Below the pieces are notes generated by a model. It was not told the DNA's origin. It saw only the letters and a list, made by a program, of their open reading frames with translations, and did no database searches. A stretch of DNA of 9,613 nucleotides from Gammaproteobacteria bacterium (lineage in GTDB: Bacteria; Pseudomonadota; Gammaproteobacteria; SZUA-152). The stretch lies in NCBI GenBank assembly GCA_003229995.1, contig QIGJ01000119.1, positions 1 through 9,613 on the forward strand, in the 5' to 3' direction. The position numbers were made by a program, and so were the translations under genes. Each line of letters starts with the position of its first letter. Position 1 is the first letter of the stretch. Below, one piece after another: positions 6,826 to 9,613 of this stretch.

Positions 6826-7266
6826 TTAGGAATGGGCACGTAATAACTTCCCTGTTTGGCGCTCAGGTTTAGTTCGTATTCGTTCATTCTGATTACCCAC
6901 TCGCTCAAGCCTTGCCAGTGTTTTGGCAACTTCATTTTCGTCTTGCTGATAAAATTCAGGCGCAGTAATTTATGCCTGCAAACTGTTTTGCTCTACTCCT
7001 TGAACAGCATGGAAAATAACACTTTACTCAGAGCATTTCGGCATTTTTCCGTAACTTTGGATAAATTTTGCTCATTAGCAGCAAATTAATGAGGTGTATA
7101 GAAAAGTCAGAACGCAGGTAACCTGGGTACGAAATGTACGTTTTAGCGCTTGTATTTGACGCTTGAGTCATCGTTCGATTTTCTTTAGGCCTCTAATTTC
7201 ATTAGCTCGCAGGGCAACTTTATCTTTCCAATCGCTACGACTGTGGACTAATTTTTTCGATTTTAG
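6826..7266 (-). pseudogene. Decayed transposase-like gene, N- and C-terminal fragments
   Basis: One minus-strand frame (codons ending at 6826) reads as protein over much of this stretch but with several stops. The upstream part gives LVHSRSDWKDKVALRANEIR and then LKKIER, a stop, and LKRQIQALK: a basic coiled-coil segment like those at the N terminus of some insertion-sequence transposases. After an unreadable middle (about 7020-7135) comes VIFHAVQGVEQNSLQA, a stop, and ITAPEFYQQDENEV. The tail is AKTLARLERVGNQNERIRTK and ends RAHS at a TAA at 6826. About 147 codons remain, far below a normal transposase, so an internal deletion is likely. The transposase label rests on resemblance of the fragments and on the repeated tail, not on a recognised DDE motif. 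It separates the GC-richer left part from the AT-rich right part. Confidence 0.5.
6828..6894 (-). repeat. Right copy of the 67-bp inverted repeat
   Basis: This is the inverted partner of 63-129 (61/67 identical). It forms the 3' end of the transposase-like remnant and reads NQNERIRTKPERQTGKLLRAHS without interruption. No target-site duplication is visible at either end of the pair. Confidence 0.75.
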
Positions 7267-7573
7267 ATATTAACGACCTTTGTTGCATACCTTGCCATCA
7301 TATTCAATGCAAACAAACCACCTCCTAACTAATCCAAAACTCGGGAGAGTCAATGTGACGGATAAATACGGTATTTTGACAACCGAGATAAACACCTACC
7401 CACAACCAACTTTATTTTTGAGTAAAATTCGATGTATAATCAGAATGTTCCTGGGTACAACAATACAAAATGCAGGTTTAATTACTTTTTCTTGAGGATA
7501 AGTAATGACATAAAAATTACATTTATTTCTACCTTGCTCCAAAAACTTATAATTCAAACACAAAATAATTTAA
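7267..7573 (+). promoter_or_regulatory. AT-rich leader region of the dioxygenase-kinase operon
   Basis: There is no gene here. A TATAAT box (7435-7440) has only a poor -35 (TTATTT at 7412), so the promoter is weakly supported; transcription would start near 7447. A textbook Shine-Dalgarno GAGGA (7494-7498) lies 6 nt before ATG at 7505, but that frame reads only ATG ACA TAA. It is in the same frame as the dioxygenase ATG at 7574 but separated from it by three TAA stops. TTGACA at 7376-7381 has no matching -10. Nothing else recognisable was seen. Confidence 0.4.
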
Positions 7574-8389
7574 ATGAATCGAATTACAACAAAACTTCCT
7601 ATCTATGCTGGTTTGAAAAACAACCATTATTCAATTATTACAAATAAAGACTTCCTTATTCCTGACTATCTAAAGCGGGAAAAACAACAATTTGACAAAA
7701 GCTGGAGAAATCTCGAAAAAGACAATTATTTAAAATACGAAAGAAGTTTCCGATATCGAAAATTTCGATATTTGTATTTATTGCCCGTCTCTGAAGAAAT
7801 CATACCTTTTGCTGCTACGCCCTATTATCAGCCCCCCGAAATAAATCAATATGCCGAGGGTATTGACCGTAAATTTTATGGTATGGAAGATGAAATATGT
7901 AATAATGCTTTCCTTCTGGAATTGATAAAATTTGACTTTCTTCAATTACCCATTAAAAAACTGAAAAAATCAGAGCCCTGGTTAGTGGATATACATCAAG
8001 TGCGCATCGTAACAACAGAGGCTGAGAATGGTGAACCTACACCTGAAGGAGTCCATCATGATGAAAATGACTTTGTATGTATTCATCTAATTAAGCGTAA
8101 AAATATAACCGGTGGTATCAACGGTATTTATAGCAATAACCGAGAACTATTGAAAAACTATACGCTTACCAACAATTTGGATTCAATTATTTTATGGGAT
8201 CCAAAGGTGATGCATGGAGTTACGCCCATTTATCCAAAAACCCTAAAAGAACTTGCATTTAGAGATGTTTTATTAATAGGTTTTACCCACGCCCCTAACC
8301 TGCAATCCCCGACAGGTAATACTCTTTTTGATTATAAAGAAATAAAAGAAAATATAAATCCGCCAATTCTATTCGAGCAGGTAAATTAA
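7574..8389 (+). CDS. 2-oxoglutarate/Fe(II)-dependent dioxygenase, PF10014 type (putative amino-acid hydroxylase)
   Basis: This 271-residue cytoplasmic protein has the signature of the 2OG-Fe dioxygenase family that includes the Bacillus L-isoleucine 4-hydroxylase. The segment WLVDIHQVRI (136-145) is followed by GEPTPEGVHHDENDF, with the HxD iron ligands His161 and Asp163. KRKNITGG (174-181) follows, then the distal iron ligand His214 in VMHGVTPI. Arg230 in FRDVLLIGF is the expected 2-oxoglutarate carboxylate binder. All catalytic residues are present. Family members hydroxylate free aliphatic amino acids; the substrate here is unknown. The ATG at 7574 directly follows an in-frame TAA and has no clear ribosome-binding site, but no other in-frame start keeps the whole domain. 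Base composition is much more AT-rich than the left half. The kinase follows after 9 bp. Confidence 0.85.
   Translation: MNRITTKLPIYAGLKNNHYSIITNKDFLIPDYLKREKQQFDKSWRNLEKDNYLKYERSFRYRKFRYLYLLPVSEEIIPFAATPYYQPPEINQYAEGIDRKFYGMEDEICNNAFLLELIKFDFLQLPIKKLKKSEPWLVDIHQVRIVTTEAENGEPTPEGVHHDENDFVCIHLIKRKNITGGINGIYSNNRELLKNYTLTNNLDSIILWDPKVMHGVTPIYPKTLKELAFRDVLLIGFTHAPNLQSPTGNTLFDYKEIKENINPPILFEQVN
7753..7771. repeat. 19-bp near-perfect palindrome inside the dioxygenase gene
   Basis: ATATCGAAA and TTTCGATAT are separated by a single A. It encodes the YRKFRY segment, so it may simply reflect similar codons on either side in AT-rich DNA. A regulatory role is possible but unsupported. Confidence 0.5.
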
Positions 8390-8398
8390 AAGATTTAG

Positions 8399-9325
8399 AT
8401 GGCAACTTATACCAAAATACCCATTCTTGATTTAAAAAAAATAACTGTTGCTTATGGCATTGAGGCATTGAGCTTTGCCTCTGTTGAAGGTGGTAACGCG
8501 AATTCCAATTATTATATTCGAGCAAAAAAAGACGACTATATGCTCACCCTTGTCGAAGAAAAATCGTTACAGGAAACGCAAAGATTAGCCGCACTTCTTC
8601 GGTGGCTGGAGGAATATAATTTTATGACCTCAAAAATACATCCATCACTTGCCGGGGAAATTGTGACACAATATGCAGGAAAATCAATATTAATAAAAAA
8701 ATGGGTACAGGGAAAGGTATATGAAAATATTAGTATTGATATGTTAAAGCAAATTGGTCGCACTATGGCAAAGCTACATCAAACGCCTGCACCTGACTTT
8801 TTACCTGAATTACATCCTTATGGTCTTCAGGTTTTTTTAACCGTTGTTGATAAGGGGATAGATAAAACATATGAATCCTGGCTTGCTGAACAAACTCGAT
8901 TTCTTACAAAAAATTTGCCAGGAAATTTGCCATCCGGATTGATACATGGTGATCTTTTTTTTGATAATATTTTGTTTGAAGACGGTAAAATAAAAGCTAT
9001 TATTGATTTTGAAGAGGCGTGCTCCTACTATTTAGTCTTTGATTTAGGCATGGGGATATTAGGACTTTGCAGAACCAATAGAAAATTTGACTGGACTAAA
9101 GTTAATGCCTTGATAAAAGGGTATGAAGAAGTACGACTTTTAGAGTCTTTGGAGAAAGAATTTTTGCCGTTTTTTATAAAATATGCTGCTGTCGCTACTT
9201 CATGGTGGCGATATTGGAAGTATAATATTCATTCGCCAAACCTTGATTTGAGCAATAAACATTGGGAAATGGTTCATGTGGCCAAGGAAATGGATGCATT
9301 GAAGATTGAAGACGTTATGACATGA
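8399..9325 (+). CDS. ThrB-like kinase of the APH/choline-kinase fold
   Basis: This 308-residue protein is closest in appearance to homoserine kinase type II (ThrB) within the aminoglycoside phosphotransferase-like fold. The N-lobe has EGGNANSNYYI (30-40) and DDYMLTLVEE (45-54), matching the ENTNYFV and YVLTLFE elements of ThrB. The catalytic loop is HGDLFFDN (Asp185 base, Asn190), and the metal-binding IIDFEEAC carries Asp203. The C-terminal SWWRYWKYNI resembles the Arg/Trp-rich end of ThrB. It would transfer phosphate from ATP to a small hydroxylated substrate; the neighbouring hydroxylase suggests a hydroxy amino acid. It starts 9 bp after the dioxygenase stop with only a weak ribosome-binding site, so translation is probably coupled. 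Antibiotic or choline kinase activity cannot be excluded. It is AT-rich like its neighbour. Confidence 0.85.
   Translation: MATYTKIPILDLKKITVAYGIEALSFASVEGGNANSNYYIRAKKDDYMLTLVEEKSLQETQRLAALLRWLEEYNFMTSKIHPSLAGEIVTQYAGKSILIKKWVQGKVYENISIDMLKQIGRTMAKLHQTPAPDFLPELHPYGLQVFLTVVDKGIDKTYESWLAEQTRFLTKNLPGNLPSGLIHGDLFFDNILFEDGKIKAIIDFEEACSYYLVFDLGMGILGLCRTNRKFDWTKVNALIKGYEEVRLLESLEKEFLPFFIKYAAVATSWWRYWKYNIHSPNLDLSNKHWEMVHVAKEMDALKIEDVMT
8911..8932 (+). repeat. Short in-frame direct repeat in the kinase gene
   Basis: AAATTTGCCA occurs at 8911-8920 and again at 8923-8932, a 12-bp period giving NLPGNLPS just before the catalytic loop. It looks like a small tandem duplication in a surface loop. Confidence 0.7.
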
Positions 9326-9408
9326 CTAAAATTCTACAATATCAATTGCCCCCCCTTATATACGATGCGCTAAATTATTCGACTCACAAAGGCAGGAGTA
9401 TTTTATAG
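9322..9408 (+). CDS. Truncated or frameshifted third gene of the cassette (28 codons)
   Basis: The ATG shares ATGA with the kinase stop, the usual form of a translationally coupled next gene. The frame reads MTKILQYQLPPLIYDAL and then NYSTHKGRSIL before TAG at 9406-9408. The peptide looks protein-like but matches nothing I recognise. A run of seven C (9349-9355) lies within codons 9-12. One extra C would extend the frame to 39 codons; one fewer would end it at 16. No good coding continuation was found in any frame out to the window end, so it is more likely a truncated gene start than a simple frameshift. A genuine 28-residue protein is possible. Confidence 0.4.
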   Translation: MTKILQYQLPPLIYDALNYSTHKGRSIL

Positions 9409-9549
9409 GTGTAGCTCTAAAAGGGGTCGTTTCTTGATATTGCATAATTTCATTGATTTTTATTTCAACCGTAGCAGCTGTTAATTTCCACCAATCGTTC
9501 CTTATTGGATGTTTTATGCGAGATCAAACAACTTTAGAGGCTTCTTCAA

Positions 9550-9613
9550 TCAGTCTACCTGCCCTGATTCCAGTAATTCCCAGCGCGCAAAACACTGTTC
9601 CAGTTCATTACCC
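9550..9613 (-). CDS. C-terminal end of a minus-strand gene, possibly Uup/ABC-F ATPase
   Basis: Reading leftward from the window edge, the frame gives GNELEQCFARWELLESGQVD and a TGA at 9550-9552. The LE-x-CFARWE-x-LE pattern resembles the C-terminal coiled coil of Uup-type ABC-F proteins, but 20 residues are not enough to be sure. It converges with the dioxygenase-kinase operon. The 141 bp between it and the 28-codon frame (9409-9549) show no clear terminator or gene. Confidence 0.45.
   Translation of the reverse strand, partial: GNELEQCFARWELLESGQVD

Noticed and set aside
6856..7089. Plus-strand 77-codon frame
   Set aside because: It is antisense to the transposase-like remnant, lacks a ribosome-binding site and shows no recognisable domain.
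7280..7647. Two overlapping plus-strand frames upstream of and into the dioxygenase gene
   Set aside because: They are AT-rich leader sequence and an out-of-frame overlap with the dioxygenase; neither has a ribosome-binding site or domain.
9372..9520. Minus-strand open stretch of about 50 codons containing WWKLTAATVEIKINEIM
   Set aside because: It has no start codon at its head and is bounded by stops; it could be a relic of a gene but nothing supports a call.
1..9613. tRNA, rRNA, CRISPR array, integron attC sites, replication origin
   Set aside because: I looked for cloverleaf-like, regularly spaced and iteron-like patterns on both strands and saw none.

Overview
The window looks like chromosomal DNA of a Gram-negative bacterium, most likely a gammaproteobacterium. 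It encodes an inner-membrane RND efflux pump with its periplasmic adaptor, an outer-membrane-type lipoprotein and a SprT-like metalloprotein. No species can be named from sequence alone. It divides into a moderate-to-high GC left part (about 1-6730) and a clearly AT-rich right part (about 7270-9410). The border between them holds the decayed remains of what looks like a transposase gene.

Left part. On the minus strand, a two-gene efflux operon reads leftward: an RND periplasmic adaptor (3469-4548), then 3 bp later a 1072-residue RND permease (247-3465). No outer-membrane TolC-like partner is present. Upstream of the adaptor a 9-4-9 dyad (4636-4657) looks like a repressor operator. On the plus strand follow a lipoprotein (4744-5472) whose ribosome-binding site plus start codon is tandemly duplicated, then a two-gene unit: a nitrobindin/THAP4-like heme-binding beta-barrel protein (5632-6198) overlapping by 4 bp a SprT-like zinc metalloprotein (6195-6731). 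That unit has a good promoter candidate and a hairpin near the predicted mRNA 5' end. The whole block is bracketed by two inverted copies of a 67-bp repeat (63-129 and 6828-6894, 61/67 identical). The right copy is the 3' tail of the transposase-like remnant.

Right part. A low-GC operon on the plus strand contains a PF10014-type 2-oxoglutarate/Fe(II) dioxygenase (7574-8389), then 9 bp later a ThrB-like kinase of the APH fold (8399-9325). These would chemically fit a 'hydroxylate a free amino acid, then phosphorylate the new hydroxyl' module. A third reading frame (9322-9408) overlaps the kinase stop as ATGA but ends after 28 codons, just past a seven-C tract, so the cassette may be truncated or frameshifted. 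The window closes with the last 20 codons of a minus-strand gene whose tail resembles the C-terminal coiled coil of Uup/ABC-F proteins.

The dioxygenase-kinase cassette is the most interesting part. It has foreign base composition, lies next to mobile-element debris, carries an odd start-stop leader and has a broken third gene. The left part is ordinary envelope and housekeeping content with some unusual small-scale regulatory architecture. No tRNA, rRNA, CRISPR array or intact transposase was seen.
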